Shown here: positions 17,420 to 27,641 of the stretch, one piece after another
Numbering within the stretch: position 1 is the first letter of the stretch
Layout: each line of letters begins with the position of its first letter
NCBI GenBank assembly: GCA_028277395.1
Contig: JANQGJ010000096.1
Coordinates: 25,725-89,724, forward strand
Length of the DNA: 64,000 bases
From: Bacteroidales bacterium
Lineage (GTDB): Bacteria; Bacteroidota; Bacteroidia; Bacteroidales; F082
Direction: 5' to 3'
The notes under the pieces: model-generated
What the model was told of the DNA's origin: nothing
The model's input: the letters and a program-made list of their open reading frames with translations, nothing else
Databases searched by the model: none
Made by a program: the position numbers and the translations under genes

Positions 17420-20218
17420 ATGGTTAATCATATTAAAATATATCTTATATCAATAGTTTTTTTTACTTCATTATTTTCATTTGGTAGCATTGATGCAAAA
17501 AATAAAAGTGATGAGTTTAAAATTGAAAATGGTATACTGAATCTTTCCGGGTGGGACTTTGCCAATGATGGTAGTTTTGTTTTGGAAGGGGACTGGGAAT
17601 TTTACTGGGACACACTACTTTACCCGGTTGATTTTCCAACAAAAATAGTTCCGCAATATCCGTATTTTCCTGAATTATGGTCAGGTATTCCAGACTCACT
17701 GGGTGAATTCTCAAATTTTGGTTATGCAACATACAGATTAAGGATCATTATTGAACCAACATCAGACTTGCTAGCGATCAAATTACCGGATTATTACACT
17801 TCATATAATTTGTGGTTAAATAGTGAATTATTATCACATAATGGTGTTGTAGGAAACAGCAAAAGTACATCAACTCCTCATCTGCTTCCGGTAACAGAGA
17901 GTTTCCATACTGATTCCGGTGAATTGGAATTCATTCTTCAAATCTCCAATTTTTATCATAGCAAGGGTGGGGCTAAAATAGCTCCGGTACTGGGAACTTC
18001 CTTATTGCTTGAGAAAGAAAGAGAATTTGAACTTGGTATTGATTTGCTTCTCACTGGGGCATTGTTGATGGGAGGATTATTCTTCCTTGGACTGTTCTTT
18101 TTTGGAAGGCAGGACAAGTCGGTATTTTATTTTGCCATGTTTTGCCTTAGTTATAGTTACAGGTTAATAGGTTATGGTAATTATTTTCTGCACAGCATAA
18201 TTCCTGACGTAAGCTGGCAGGTGACAACAAGGGCTGAATATATCACACTATTTTTAAGTGCGTATTTTTTCATGCAGTTTTTACAATCTGTATATCCGAA
18301 AGAAACCAACAGATTTTTTGCCGGGATACTGAAGGTTATTGCTTTAATTTTTGTTTCAATTACATTGTTTCTGCCTGCCTATATTTTTACACTTACTGTA
18401 AATCCGTTTTTAATAACCCTTCTGATTTACATTATTTACGGAAGTGTAATAATTATAATTGCAGCTATAAAGAAACGTGCCGGATCTATCTATGCCCTGA
18501 TTAGTATAATTATAATTTTTATTGTAATAATAATCAATATCCTGAATTATCTGGGCTATACAGGAACCTATCCTTATGTTTCGTTTTTCGGGTATATACT
18601 TTTTTTCTTCTTCCAATCATTAATTCTGTCATACCGGTTTGCATATCATTTTAAGCTTGCACAGCAAAAGGCTGAAATGGGAGCAAGAGCAAAAGCAGAT
18701 TTCCTTGCGAATATGAGTCATGAAATACGTACGCCCATGAATGGTGTAATTGGAATGACAGGGTTGCTTCAACAGACTAAATTGAGCAAAGAACAAACAG
18801 AGTATGTAAATACGATCCGTATTAGCGGCGAGAACCTTCTCACTGTTATTAATGATATACTTGATTTCTCAAAAATTGAGCAGGGAAAAATGGAAATTGA
18901 ACAACTTGGCTTCGACCTGGTTTTTTGTATTGAAGAGGTATTTGCACTGCTTTCCTCATCTGCCACTATCAAAGGTTTGGAATTGATCAAGAAAGTTGAG
19001 CCTGATGTACCGAGATATATTATTAGCGATCCCAACAGATTAAAACAGATATTTCTCAATCTTATAAATAACGCAATTAAGTTTACCGAGAAAGGGGAGG
19101 TGTTATTGTCTGCCAGTATTGCTGAAAGTGAGAATGATGAGTTTATTTTAAGGTTTGATATAAAAGATACCGGAATAGGTATCCCCCAGGAAAAGTTAGA
19201 TGATCTGTTTGACTCATTTTCACAGGTTGATACTTCACATGGTCGTAAATTCGAAGGTACAGGATTGGGTCTGGCAATCTCAAAACAGCTGACAACGTTA
19301 ATGGGTGGCAAAATCTGGGTAACCTCAGAGTTAGGAAAAGGATCGGTATTTTCATTTACTGTTAAAGTAAAAGAAGATTTAGATAAAGCTAAAAGTAAAG
19401 CTGCGCCCGATTTATCAGGATTTAAAAACAAAAAGGTAATAATACTTGATGATAACGAAACCAATTTGAAAATACTATCGGGGCAACTTACTAACTATGG
19501 ATTTGAAGTAAAATCTACCAACGAAAGTAATGATACAATAAATCAGATCAGGAAGGAAAAATTTGATATTGCTGTTTTCGATATGCAAATGCCTGGTATT
19601 ACAGGTATTGAGGTAGCCCAAAAGGTGAAAAAACTGGAAAATGGACGATCCCTCCCTATAATATTATTATCATCCATTGGCGTTGAATTTAAAGATGATG
19701 AGAAACAGCTTTTTAGTTCAAGTATTCTTAAACCTGCAAGGGAGAATAAATTACTCAATGCTTTACTGAAAGCAGTTGGTGCTGAGAGCGAGTCATCGTC
19801 GGGCACATCGGAACCACGTAGTAAGTCATTACCAATGTTCATTGGAGCAAAAGTTCTTGTTGCTGAAGATAACCTGATAAATCAGAAAGTTACAGCCAGC
19901 ATATTGAAAAACATGGGCATAATTCCTGACATTGTTGAGAATGGGCATAAGGCGTATCTTGCCTGTAAGGAAAAGGATTATGATCTGATTCTTATGGATG
20001 TTCAGATGCCTGAAATGGATGGTTTGGAAGCTACAGTGAAAATTCTGAGTTATTTTGATGACCTTCCACGAAAAGCTCCGGTTATTTTGGCTATGACAGC
20101 AAATGTTCTGGAGAAATCAAAGAATGAATGTCGTAATGCTGGAATGCGTGGATTCATCACAAAACCTGTTGCACCTGGTGAACTAAGCCGGAATCTGGAA
20201 AAGTGGCTTAAAAACTAA
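17420..20218 (+). CDS. Hybrid sensor histidine kinase, 7TMR-DISM-type sensor with two receiver domains
   Basis: 932 aa from the ATG at 17420; an in-frame TTG at 17396 would overlap the ABC gene by 8 bp. Order: signal peptide; an extracytoplasmic beta domain ([21 protein letters not shown]...) of the 7TMR-DISM type; about seven TM helices (about 210-410); HisKA with phospho-acceptor His434 in [10 protein letters not shown]; HATPase with [14 protein letters not shown] and [12 protein letters not shown]; receiver 1 with Asp721 (FDMQMP); receiver 2 with Asp860 (MDVQMP) and a conserved Lys in TKPV. No Hpt domain is present, so a separate phosphotransfer protein or direct action is needed. The signal is unknown. 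Confidence 0.9.
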   Translation: MVNHIKIYLISIVFFTSLFSFGSIDAKNKSDEFKIENGILNLSGWDFANDGSFVLEGDWEFYWDTLLYPVDFPTKIVPQYPYFPELWSGIPDSLGEFSNFGYATYRLRIIIEPTSDLLAIKLPDYYTSYNLWLNSELLSHNGVVGNSKSTSTPHLLPVTESFHTDSGELEFILQISNFYHSKGGAKIAPVLGTSLLLEKEREFELGIDLLLTGALLMGGLFFLGLFFFGRQDKSVFYFAMFCLSYSYRLIGYGNYFLHSIIPDVSWQVTTRAEYITLFLSAYFFMQFLQSVYPKETNRFFAGILKVIALIFVSITLFLPAYIFTLTVNPFLITLLIYIIYGSVIIIIAAIKKRAGSIYALISIIIIFIVIIINILNYLGYTGTYPYVSFFGYILFFFFQSLILSYRFAYHFKLAQQKAEMGARAKADFLANMSHEIRTPMNGVIGMTGLLQQTKLSKEQTEYVNTIRISGENLLTVINDILDFSKIEQGKMEIEQLGFDLVFCIEEVFALLSSSATIKGLELIKKVEPDVPRYIISDPNRLKQIFLNLINNAIKFTEKGEVLLSASIAESENDEFILRFDIKDTGIGIPQEKLDDLFDSFSQVDTSHGRKFEGTGLGLAISKQLTTLMGGKIWVTSELGKGSVFSFTVKVKEDLDKAKSKAAPDLSGFKNKKVIILDDNETNLKILSGQLTNYGFEVKSTNESNDTINQIRKEKFDIAVFDMQMPGITGIEVAQKVKKLENGRSLPIILLSSIGVEFKDDEKQLFSSSILKPARENKLLNALLKAVGAESESSSGTSEPRSKSLPMFIGAKVLVAEDNLINQKVTASILKNMGIIPDIVENGHKAYLACKEKDYDLILMDVQMPEMDGLEATVKILSYFDDLPRKAPVILAMTANVLEKSKNECRNAGMRGFITKPVAPGELSRNLEKWLKN

Positions 20219-21010
20219 TTAATGAATGGTAAAACTATCCCAATCAGGACCAACATTAAAGTTTCTTCTAAAATTCTGCAGATCATCATAAGATAGTGAT
20301 GTAGACAACACCTGGTTGCAGTTGGCAGAAGCCTGAGAAATTATATTGCCACGGGGATCAACAATAACTGAATCACCACTGTAATTAATACCGGAATTAT
20401 CTTCACCAACCCGGTTTACTCCTACTATGTAAGCCTGATTTTCAATTGCCCGTGCAAGTAAAAGAGTTTTCCAGGGGTAACTTCTTACGGCAGGCCAGTT
20501 GGCAACAAAGATTGCCAGATCATACTCAAAAGAGTTATTCTTATATGTATTTTTATTCCAGACCGGAAATCTCAGGTCATAGCATATCATAGGACATATT
20601 TTCCAGCCAAATAAGTCAACAATCAGCTTTGACTTTCCAGGAGTAATATTTTTATGTTCACCACCCATGGTAAATACATGACGTTTTTCGTAAAGATCGT
20701 ACTCTCCGTCCGGTTGCATCCAGATAAGAGTATTGGCATAACCCGTTTTACCTTGGATAAGGATAGTACCTGTTATTACTGCATTATACCCGGAGGATAG
20801 TTTTCTCATCCATTTTATAGTAGGACCTTCGGTAGTTTCAGCAAAAGATCCGGGATTAACCGGAAAGCCGGTTGTAAATGTTTCAGGTAGAATTATCAAG
20901 TGATGAGAGTTAAAATTATCCTCAATTTTCTTCTCAAAATCATCACGATTTTTCACCGGATTTTCCCAGTGCAGATCAGATTGAATGGCAAGTATTTTTA
21001 AATCCTGCAT
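20219..21010 (-). CDS. Omega-amidase of the nitrilase superfamily (YafV-like)
   Basis: 263 aa with the nitrilase triad: Glu43 (IILPETFTTGF), Lys109 (YDLYEKRHVF), Cys143 (MICYDLRFPVW). The sequence after the Cys and the length match YafV/Nit2-type omega-amidases, which hydrolyse alpha-ketoglutaramate and alpha-ketosuccinamate. The start overlaps the end of the aminotransferase gene by 13 bp. That pairing fits glutamine- or methionine-dependent transamination: the aminotransferase releases the keto-amide and the amidase pulls the reaction forward. The stop is next to the end of the convergent histidine kinase gene. Confidence 0.88.
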   Translation of the reverse strand: MQDLKILAIQSDLHWENPVKNRDDFEKKIEDNFNSHHLIILPETFTTGFPVNPGSFAETTEGPTIKWMRKLSSGYNAVITGTILIQGKTGYANTLIWMQPDGEYDLYEKRHVFTMGGEHKNITPGKSKLIVDLFGWKICPMICYDLRFPVWNKNTYKNNSFEYDLAIFVANWPAVRSYPWKTLLLARAIENQAYIVGVNRVGEDNSGINYSGDSVIVDPRGNIISQASANCNQVLSTSLSYDDLQNFRRNFNVGPDWDSFTIH

Positions 21011-22155
21011 AATATTTCAGCAGCTTCTTTCAAAGTTGATTCTTTTTTAGCAAAACAAAACCTAAGAGTACAATTATTATCCTGTGTACGGTAGAACGGT
21101 GAAACCGGAACAGCGGCTATACCGTGTTCTTTTACAAGTTTTGTGGCCATTTCCATTTCAGGTTCATCAGAAATATTACTATAATCAAGCAATTGAAAAT
21201 AAGTACCATTACAGGGAAGAGGTTTAAACTTTGAACCTTTAATTGCCGAAATGAAATAATCACGTTTTTCCTGATAAAAACTCCCAAGAGATATGTAATT
21301 ATCAGGATTTTTAAGGTACTCTGCAACTGCATGCTGGATTGGAGTATTTACAGCAAATACAACAAACTGGTGAACTTTTCTGAATTCGGCAGTAATGTTT
21401 TCCGGTGCCATAACAAAACCGGTTTTCCATCCTGTTGTATGGAATGTTTTCCCAAAAGACCCTATCACGATGCTTTTGGAAGCTAATTCAGGAAACCTTG
21501 AGGCGCTTTGATGTTGTTTACCATCAAAAATCAAATGCTCGTAAACTTCATCACTCAAAACAATAATATCCCTGCCTCTGATCAGATTCTCCAGCTTTTT
21601 CATATCTTCCTCGCTTATAACACTTCCGGTAGGGTTATGTGGTGAGTTGATAATAATCATTTTTGTATTGCTTGAGATCATACGAGGCAATTCATCCCAG
21701 TTAATACTGTAATCCGGATATTGTAGCTGTGCATATTTAACCAATCCACCATTTACTGTTACCGAAGGGGCGTATGAGTCATAAGCAGGTTCAAAAATAA
21801 CAACTTCATCACCTTTTGAAATAAATGCTGAGATTGCTGTATAAATTGCCTGTGTAGCACCAGCAGTTATTGTGATTTCCTTATCGGGATCATATTTAGC
21901 ACTGTGATTTTTTTCAAACATTTGTGATAACATCTTCCTTAATTCAGGAACTCCCGGCATTGGAGCATACTGATTGTACCCTTTATTCATGAAGTGATCA
22001 ACCAGTTTGATAAGTTCATCTGAAATTGGAAAATCAGGGAACCCCTGACTAAGGTTAACAGCATTGTGTTCGGTTGCAAGCTGCGACATTACAGCGAAAA
22101 TTGAGGTGCCGGTTTGTGGTAACTTTGTAACAATATTACCTTCAAAATGTTTCAT
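20998..22155 (-). CDS. Methionine/glutamine aminotransferase (YbdL/KAT-like class I)
   Basis: 385 aa, fold-type I PLP enzyme: NLSQGFPDFPISDELI, YAPMPGVPELRKML, TAGATQAIYTAI, NSPHNPTGSVIS, VLSDEVYEHLIFDG, the PLP-Lys motif SFGKTFHTTGWK, and a C-terminal RFCFAKKESTLKEA with the substrate-carboxylate Arg. This is the YbdL/glutamine transaminase K group, which recycles the methionine-salvage keto acid using Gln and other donors. It is co-transcribed with the overlapping omega-amidase gene. A TATCTTTG box lies upstream at 22178-22185. Confidence 0.9.
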   Translation of the reverse strand: MKHFEGNIVTKLPQTGTSIFAVMSQLATEHNAVNLSQGFPDFPISDELIKLVDHFMNKGYNQYAPMPGVPELRKMLSQMFEKNHSAKYDPDKEITITAGATQAIYTAISAFISKGDEVVIFEPAYDSYAPSVTVNGGLVKYAQLQYPDYSINWDELPRMISSNTKMIIINSPHNPTGSVISEEDMKKLENLIRGRDIIVLSDEVYEHLIFDGKQHQSASRFPELASKSIVIGSFGKTFHTTGWKTGFVMAPENITAEFRKVHQFVVFAVNTPIQHAVAEYLKNPDNYISLGSFYQEKRDYFISAIKGSKFKPLPCNGTYFQLLDYSNISDEPEMEMATKLVKEHGIAAVPVSPFYRTQDNNCTLRFCFAKKESTLKEAAEILCRI

Positions 22156-22177
22156 TAATAGCGTAGTTTTATGGTTG

Positions 22178-22185
22178 CAAAGATA
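22178..22185 (-). promoter_or_regulatory. Predicted -7 box TATCTTTG for the aminotransferase/omega-amidase pair
   Basis: TATCTTTG followed by CAAC on the minus strand, 22 bp upstream of the ATG at 22155. It is the same sequence as the ahcY box. Confidence 0.55.
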
Positions 22186-22437
22186 GCTATTAGTTTATCA
22201 ATACTATGAATAATAAATATAAACTACGTAACAGATATAGTTTTACAACAATACCCGGCTAATAGATGCAAATCGAAATATGAGTTAAATGTGTCTGATT
22301 TTGACTAAAACTTCTTTGTTGAATAAACAAATCCTGCAGGTTAAATAGTAAGAAGGCTAACATAAACTATTTTTGGAATATACGGTTACCAATTAAAAAA
22401 TTAATCGATTACTGATTGAACATAAAAAAAAGAAAAT

Positions 22438-24057
22438 ATGAAAAGGTATCTTTATTTAGTTATGATAGGTTTGCTATACCACATAACGATTACAGACGCT
22501 AATGCACAGCAAGTAAGAATTCATTCTTCAAATCCGGCCACAGGTGAATATACTCTTATATGTGATGAGTTGCCGGTATTATCCCCGTATTCTACAGAGA
22601 GTCCAAATCCATACTATGGAATGTTTTGGATTTTTGAGGATGACGGAACATTCAGCTTCAATGGAACTCCTGTTCACCAGTTTGGTGTTTCAAATTATCA
22701 TGTTTCTGTTGAAGCCACTCCCAGGTATACACCTATTAATAAAAAACCAAATATGGTTTGTCAGCTTCCCGGAACACCTAATCCTATTATTCCGGTAACT
22801 ACACCTTCAAACCCGAAATACCAGTTTAGCGGAACTTCGGTTTATCTGCAAGCAAACCGGGACCCGTTTTTTGACCATGAACGCACATTAATTCTTAGTT
22901 ATGAGAATCCTTTTAAGGATGAGGTTAAGAATGCGTTTCTTATTTTGTATTTTGACTCCAACCAAACTTCATTATTCCAGAGTAATGCAGACTTTAACCT
23001 ACATAACCAAATATTGGATAAACAGGGACAAACGGTAGGAGGTATTAAAGCGTTTAATGGCGAGATTGTGGTATCCAGTCCGGTTGTAACACAACCTGCC
23101 AGTGGAAACTTTAATTCATGTATTATGATAGAAGTACCGAATGTGGCAGGGCAATCATCACACAATATATTTTTCAGGTTTGTAACAGATGTTCTGCTTG
23201 GACAGGTAAATATGATGGCAGAACTTGTGGCTGCCGCTCAGGATAGTGTAATTACCCAGACAATAGCTTTGAACGAACCTGTTGTTAGCGGATATGATCC
23301 TAATGGTATAAGTGTTGATAAAGACACTCTTTGCATTGGTCAAATGGACCCAAATGACGTCCTTACTTATACTGTTCATTTTCAAAATGAAGGAAATGGT
23401 CCAACACAGGGAGTAAACGTGGTATGGCCATTTAATCATGACCTGGAAACAGAGTCTCTAGTACACATTGAGTCCAAACATGATGACGTATTATCCCTTC
23501 CGTTGGAAAGACTTGGGGATGGAATCCAATGGCATTTTGAACTTAGTTTGCCGGGAACACGTCAACTGGGATTTGAATGTGATCAGGAAGCAACAAAAAG
23601 CTGGTTAACATTTAAAGTTGAAACGTATAACGGTTCTTATTATCTGAATAATTACGGACCACTCTTTGAAACTGAAAGTACGGCAATTATTGAATTTCCA
23701 GACGTTAGCCATATGGAGACAATGCCGGCAACTACAGTATTTACAGATAATTGTTCTAAATCACCAACATGGTTGAGTAATACGGAAAATATGGAGAAAA
23801 ATGATTTCCCCGATATATCATATGTAGCAATTGATAAGAATAATCTGTTGTATATAACGGTTGATAATGTTTCTTCAGATGATATTGCCATTAGTCTGTT
23901 CAACACGTGTGGCAATATGCTGTATAATGAGAGGGTACAAACCAGGAATACAGAAAAGAATAATGTTATTATACCCCTCACAAATTTGCCTCATGGTTTA
24001 TACATAATTAAGGTTTCATCAAATAAAGGTATTGATACCCGGAAAATAATATTGTAG
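22438..24057 (+). CDS. Secreted protein with DUF7619-like domain and T9SS sorting tail
   Basis: 539 aa. Signal peptide (about 1-24, ending TDANAQ). A beta-rich N-terminal region follows, then GYDPNGISVD and MDPNDVLTYTVHFQNEGNGPTQGVNV (about 279-320), the phrase of DUF7619/conserved-repeat 'added' domains next to type IX tails in Bacteroidota. The C-terminal about 75 residues form a type A sorting domain (LFNTCGNMLYNERV ... LPHGLYIIKVSSNKG). It is therefore an outer-membrane-exported surface protein with unknown substrate. The next gene, encoding the CHAT protein, lies 60 bp downstream on the same strand. Confidence 0.75.
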   Translation: MKRYLYLVMIGLLYHITITDANAQQVRIHSSNPATGEYTLICDELPVLSPYSTESPNPYYGMFWIFEDDGTFSFNGTPVHQFGVSNYHVSVEATPRYTPINKKPNMVCQLPGTPNPIIPVTTPSNPKYQFSGTSVYLQANRDPFFDHERTLILSYENPFKDEVKNAFLILYFDSNQTSLFQSNADFNLHNQILDKQGQTVGGIKAFNGEIVVSSPVVTQPASGNFNSCIMIEVPNVAGQSSHNIFFRFVTDVLLGQVNMMAELVAAAQDSVITQTIALNEPVVSGYDPNGISVDKDTLCIGQMDPNDVLTYTVHFQNEGNGPTQGVNVVWPFNHDLETESLVHIESKHDDVLSLPLERLGDGIQWHFELSLPGTRQLGFECDQEATKSWLTFKVETYNGSYYLNNYGPLFETESTAIIEFPDVSHMETMPATTVFTDNCSKSPTWLSNTENMEKNDFPDISYVAIDKNNLLYITVDNVSSDDIAISLFNTCGNMLYNERVQTRNTEKNNVIIPLTNLPHGLYIIKVSSNKGIDTRKIIL

Positions 24058-24117
24058 TACCTAACAAAACAATACACAATATACCCTATTTTTGAGGCTT
24101 AAGTCTTAAATAGAGGA

Positions 24118-26883
24118 ATGCTGCGTGTATTAAGTTATTTTATAATTATTATGTCATTTCCGGCTTTAACCGGAAATGGCATATGTATGTCGGCAATTAT
24201 ATTTAATAAGCCGGATTCAACTGATAATCTTAAAAATTATGATCAGTTGAATCTGGCATTTAAAATTGATAGTTGTTTTAATGCGGAACCACCACATATT
24301 GATGAAGGTATTTCCCTGTCGGGCGACTATTTGAGCAGGTATGAATTACTGGGAAACATATCTGATACCAATATTGCACAAATACACAATATCAGGGCAA
24401 ATATGTTTCATATGGCCTATGAATTCGATAGTGCAGGGATTCATTATAGAAAAGCCATTGACATTTTTGAAAACTATAACATTCAGAATCCTGATATTGC
24501 ATATTTTCTGTACAGACCTTTTGGAATGTTACTGCATAAAACCGGATCGCTACAACAGGCCATTGATATTTTTAACCAGGCAGCCATAATTCTTATTGAA
24601 TCTGAAAGCCCTGAACTTGCCGGGATTTATTGCGAAACTGGTAACGTATATCTCAGCATGGGAAATAATGAACTTGCCATAAAGTATTATGAACTCGGGA
24701 TTGAGGTGGATGGAAAACCGAAATGGCTGGAGAGTATTCTGGCAGAAAATATCGGATTGTGTTTGATTAGTCTGGGAGACACAATTAATGCAATGGCACA
24801 ACTCAACAGATCATTGGAAATTGCTGTTGAAATTGCTGATGAGTTTGGAATTATATCGGTATTGTCGGCTCTTGGTGAATTAAAATATAGTACAGGTGAT
24901 TTAAAAGGAGCAATTGCAGTTACCAGGAAGGCAATAAGCACAGGCAGCAGTATTGACGGAATAGATAAAAGGGAACTTGCAAAAATGCATTTTCGGTTGG
25001 GTCAGTATTATTATGAATCGGATTCATTTGATTTAGCTCTTGAACAATTTGACATTATGCTTGATATATTGTCTGTGGATGTAAACATTGATAATTTCAG
25101 AAACAAACGAAATTATGATCCATGGATAATGATGGCTTTAAAATTTACCGGGAACTGTTATGATGGTAAATATAAATCCGGTGGTGATACTATTTTTCTT
25201 CAAAGGGCACACAGTAACTATGAAAAGGCAGGATGGATAGCTGATGTGCTTAGAAATTCATATAATACAAATGTTTCCAAACTGTTTCTTTCCGAACAAA
25301 CGCATGATTTGTATAAATCTGCAGTGGGAAATTGTTATGAATTATATGAGCTTACAAATAATACCGTGTATTTATTTGAAGCATTAAATTATTCTGAACA
25401 AAACAAGTATCAGTTGCTGTTTGAACAGATGACAGGAAACCCGTCTGTTGATACCCTGCAAATATTACACGGAATTCAGGATTCGATTATTAACTTAAAT
25501 ATCAGACTGGCATCAATAGAACGGGATATAAATATGTTGAAACAAAGAGGCAGGGATCTGCCTGCTGATACACTTGAATTATTAAAATCTGATTATAGAA
25601 AAACAAGAAAAATAAAATCTGAAATTCTGAAACAGATAGAAGATAAAAATCCCGTTGTCAGTTCCCGGTTAGTAAAAGATGATGTTTTGAATTTGCTTGA
25701 AATTGACGATCACTTTATAGCAAATCCGGGTGAGTTGTGGATTGAATTACTGACAACAGACACTGTTGTATTCGTATTTTACTTAGATGCCAATGGTATT
25801 AAGCTTTCAAAATATCCGGTAAGTAGCGTATTATCAAAACTCGAATTCGCAATTCATAATATAAGAAAACAACCTGAGTTTAGTTCAGACAATGAACCAA
25901 ACAAGCGATTGATAAGGTCGTTAAATGATATCTACAATGTTATATTAAAAGATCATCTGGAAAACAGTGGTTTGAAATTCAATCATATTGTAATTGTACC
26001 TGATCATATCTGGACATATCTGCCATTTGAATCTTTAGTTACGTCTTACAACGTTGCAACAAACTGGTATGTTCCGGAATTGTTTTTAATAAATGATTAT
26101 TCTATATCATATTCCGGGTCACTTGCCTTATTGAATTACAAAGACAACAGGACTAAAAAATTCGATGGTAAGAAGTATGCAGGTTTTGCTCCTGAGTTTG
26201 ATATGAGAATTGAGATCAACGCCTCCTTAAATGAATTAAGGCCGCTTGAATATAACACCAATGAAGTAGCTGTTGCCGGGAAAATACTGGGAGGCAGTAT
26301 CCATATTGGACCTGATGCTGATCTGGCCAATTTCAAAAAGGAAATATTTGATAATGAAACAATTCACCTTGCAACCCACTCTTACTTTGACAGTCTTGTT
26401 CCGATGAACAGTAAGTTGTTTTTTTCGGATACTTCATTATATCTGTATGAGATCTGTCAGATGCATATTCCGGCTGAATTAATAATTCTTAATGCATGTA
26501 ATACCGGTATTGGCAGGCATTACCAGGGTGAAGGACCAATGAGCATATCAAATGGTTTCCTTCAATCGGGAAGTGGTGCCTGTATAATGAATTTATGGTC
26601 GGTAAATGATTTCAGCTCTGCCACACTAACAAAATATTTTGTAGAACAGCTTGGGACAGGCTATCCTGCAAGTATCAGTCTGCAAAATGCTAAAAAGAAG
26701 TATTTGGCGGAGAGCAGGAAATTGTTTCACCACCCGTATTACTGGGCTTCAAATGTACTATCTGGAAGAACAGGGCAAAATATTATAAAAAAAGATAATG
26801 TAAACCGGATAATATTTGTGGTTGCAGGAATAATAGTAATATTGATCATAATTTTGTTATTCAGAAAACCCTCTCAATCCTAA
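24118..26883 (+). CDS. TPR-CHAT protein (caspase-like peptidase) with C-terminal membrane anchor
   Basis: 921 aa. Signal-like N-terminus; TPR-type helix pairs (about 90-430, for example ELAGIYCETGNVYLSMGNNELAIKYY); a coiled-coil linker (about 460-520); a CHAT domain (about 600-890) with the caspase-fold dyad His754 in IHLATHS and Cys794 in LNACNTG, then GEGPMSISNGFLQSGSGACIMNLW; and a final TM helix with KPSQS tail. CHAT proteins are Cys peptidases in bacterial signalling and cell-death systems; in Bacteroidota they often sit beside sigma factors. The catalytic residues are intact. Its 3' end overlaps the convergent anti-sigma-like gene by 27 bp. Confidence 0.85.
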   Translation: MLRVLSYFIIIMSFPALTGNGICMSAIIFNKPDSTDNLKNYDQLNLAFKIDSCFNAEPPHIDEGISLSGDYLSRYELLGNISDTNIAQIHNIRANMFHMAYEFDSAGIHYRKAIDIFENYNIQNPDIAYFLYRPFGMLLHKTGSLQQAIDIFNQAAIILIESESPELAGIYCETGNVYLSMGNNELAIKYYELGIEVDGKPKWLESILAENIGLCLISLGDTINAMAQLNRSLEIAVEIADEFGIISVLSALGELKYSTGDLKGAIAVTRKAISTGSSIDGIDKRELAKMHFRLGQYYYESDSFDLALEQFDIMLDILSVDVNIDNFRNKRNYDPWIMMALKFTGNCYDGKYKSGGDTIFLQRAHSNYEKAGWIADVLRNSYNTNVSKLFLSEQTHDLYKSAVGNCYELYELTNNTVYLFEALNYSEQNKYQLLFEQMTGNPSVDTLQILHGIQDSIINLNIRLASIERDINMLKQRGRDLPADTLELLKSDYRKTRKIKSEILKQIEDKNPVVSSRLVKDDVLNLLEIDDHFIANPGELWIELLTTDTVVFVFYLDANGIKLSKYPVSSVLSKLEFAIHNIRKQPEFSSDNEPNKRLIRSLNDIYNVILKDHLENSGLKFNHIVIVPDHIWTYLPFESLVTSYNVATNWYVPELFLINDYSISYSGSLALLNYKDNRTKKFDGKKYAGFAPEFDMRIEINASLNELRPLEYNTNEVAVAGKILGGSIHIGPDADLANFKKEIFDNETIHLATHSYFDSLVPMNSKLFFSDTSLYLYEICQMHIPAELIILNACNTGIGRHYQGEGPMSISNGFLQSGSGACIMNLWSVNDFSSATLTKYFVEQLGTGYPASISLQNAKKKYLAESRKLFHHPYYWASNVLSGRTGQNIIKKDNVNRIIFVVAGIIVILIIILLFRKPSQS

Positions 26884-27618
26884 GATCTCTTCCGCTTTTT
26901 TATGATAGAAGCTGCTTTCATCAGTTGCTAATCTTTCCAGATATTTTCTTGCATTAGCTGCTTTATCCTGTTTTATGTAGATCATTGCTGAATACCAGAG
27001 TGCATCGTCGGTTAGTGCGGGATTATTCCGTTCAATTATTTTATCAAATTGTATCAGTGCCAGTGAATCGCTACCGGTTTCATGTAGACAGATCGCCATG
27101 TAGAAAAAACTGGTAAGGTCATCAGCATCCTGATTGGTGAGCTTCCTAAACATTTTAGAGGCTCTACCATACTCTTTTTGTTTATAAAATAATTCAGCCT
27201 GTTGCAATGTATTCCCGGTTACATTTCTTGTTACCTGGTTATATACAGGTGTTGAATAATATGTTAAATATACTTTCTCTGAATTAAACATTGATCCTGA
27301 GAAATATTCAATTGTAAAGTACATTGAAATAACAATAATAACTGATGCTGCAACAGACAGGATTTTATTATTCACAATAAATCTTACAATAGCAGGACCT
27401 TGACTACTGATATTATTATGAATTCTGTTAAGTCTTTTCCTGAGCTCAGTATCACCATAATGTTCAATACTATCAATAACAAAGCTTAATTGTTCAACTT
27501 CTTTCTTCAGATCTTTGTTTTGTGAAATTTCATTTTCAAAATCTCTTTTCTCTTCTTCACTCATAAGACCCTGAAGGTATTTTTCGATCTTTTCTGTTAT
27601 TTCTTGATTCATATCCAT
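26857..27618 (-). CDS. Anti-sigma-like membrane protein with C-terminal TPR region
   Basis: 253 aa. An N-terminal cytoplasmic part begins with EKIEKYLQGLMSEEEKRDFENEI, resembling the zinc-free anti-sigma domains of Bacteroidota (Y..G.Ms..E...FE). One TM helix (about 88-107) follows, then periplasmic TPR-like repeats (LQQAELFYKQKEYGRASKMFRKL, SLALIQFDKIIERN, ALWYSAMIYIKQDKAANARKYLERL). It starts 23 bp after the sigma-factor gene, so the pair is probably co-transcribed and the protein may hold the sigma factor at the membrane. This role is inference from context and layout. No HxxxCxxC zinc motif is present. Confidence 0.6.
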   Translation of the reverse strand: MDMNQEITEKIEKYLQGLMSEEEKRDFENEISQNKDLKKEVEQLSFVIDSIEHYGDTELRKRLNRIHNNISSQGPAIVRFIVNNKILSVAASVIIVISMYFTIEYFSGSMFNSEKVYLTYYSTPVYNQVTRNVTGNTLQQAELFYKQKEYGRASKMFRKLTNQDADDLTSFFYMAICLHETGSDSLALIQFDKIIERNNPALTDDALWYSAMIYIKQDKAANARKYLERLATDESSFYHKKAEEILGLRGFSE

Positions 27619-27641
27619 AATTCAGGTTTATCTGTACAGGT

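Noticed and set aside
18769..19464. 231-codon minus-strand ORF
   Set aside because: Antisense to the HisKA/HATPase region of the hybrid kinase, with Ser-rich composition typical of a shadow frame.
24058..24117. Terminator between the DUF7619-like gene and the CHAT gene
   Set aside because: Only a short TTAAG/CTTAA dyad without a T-tract; not convincing.
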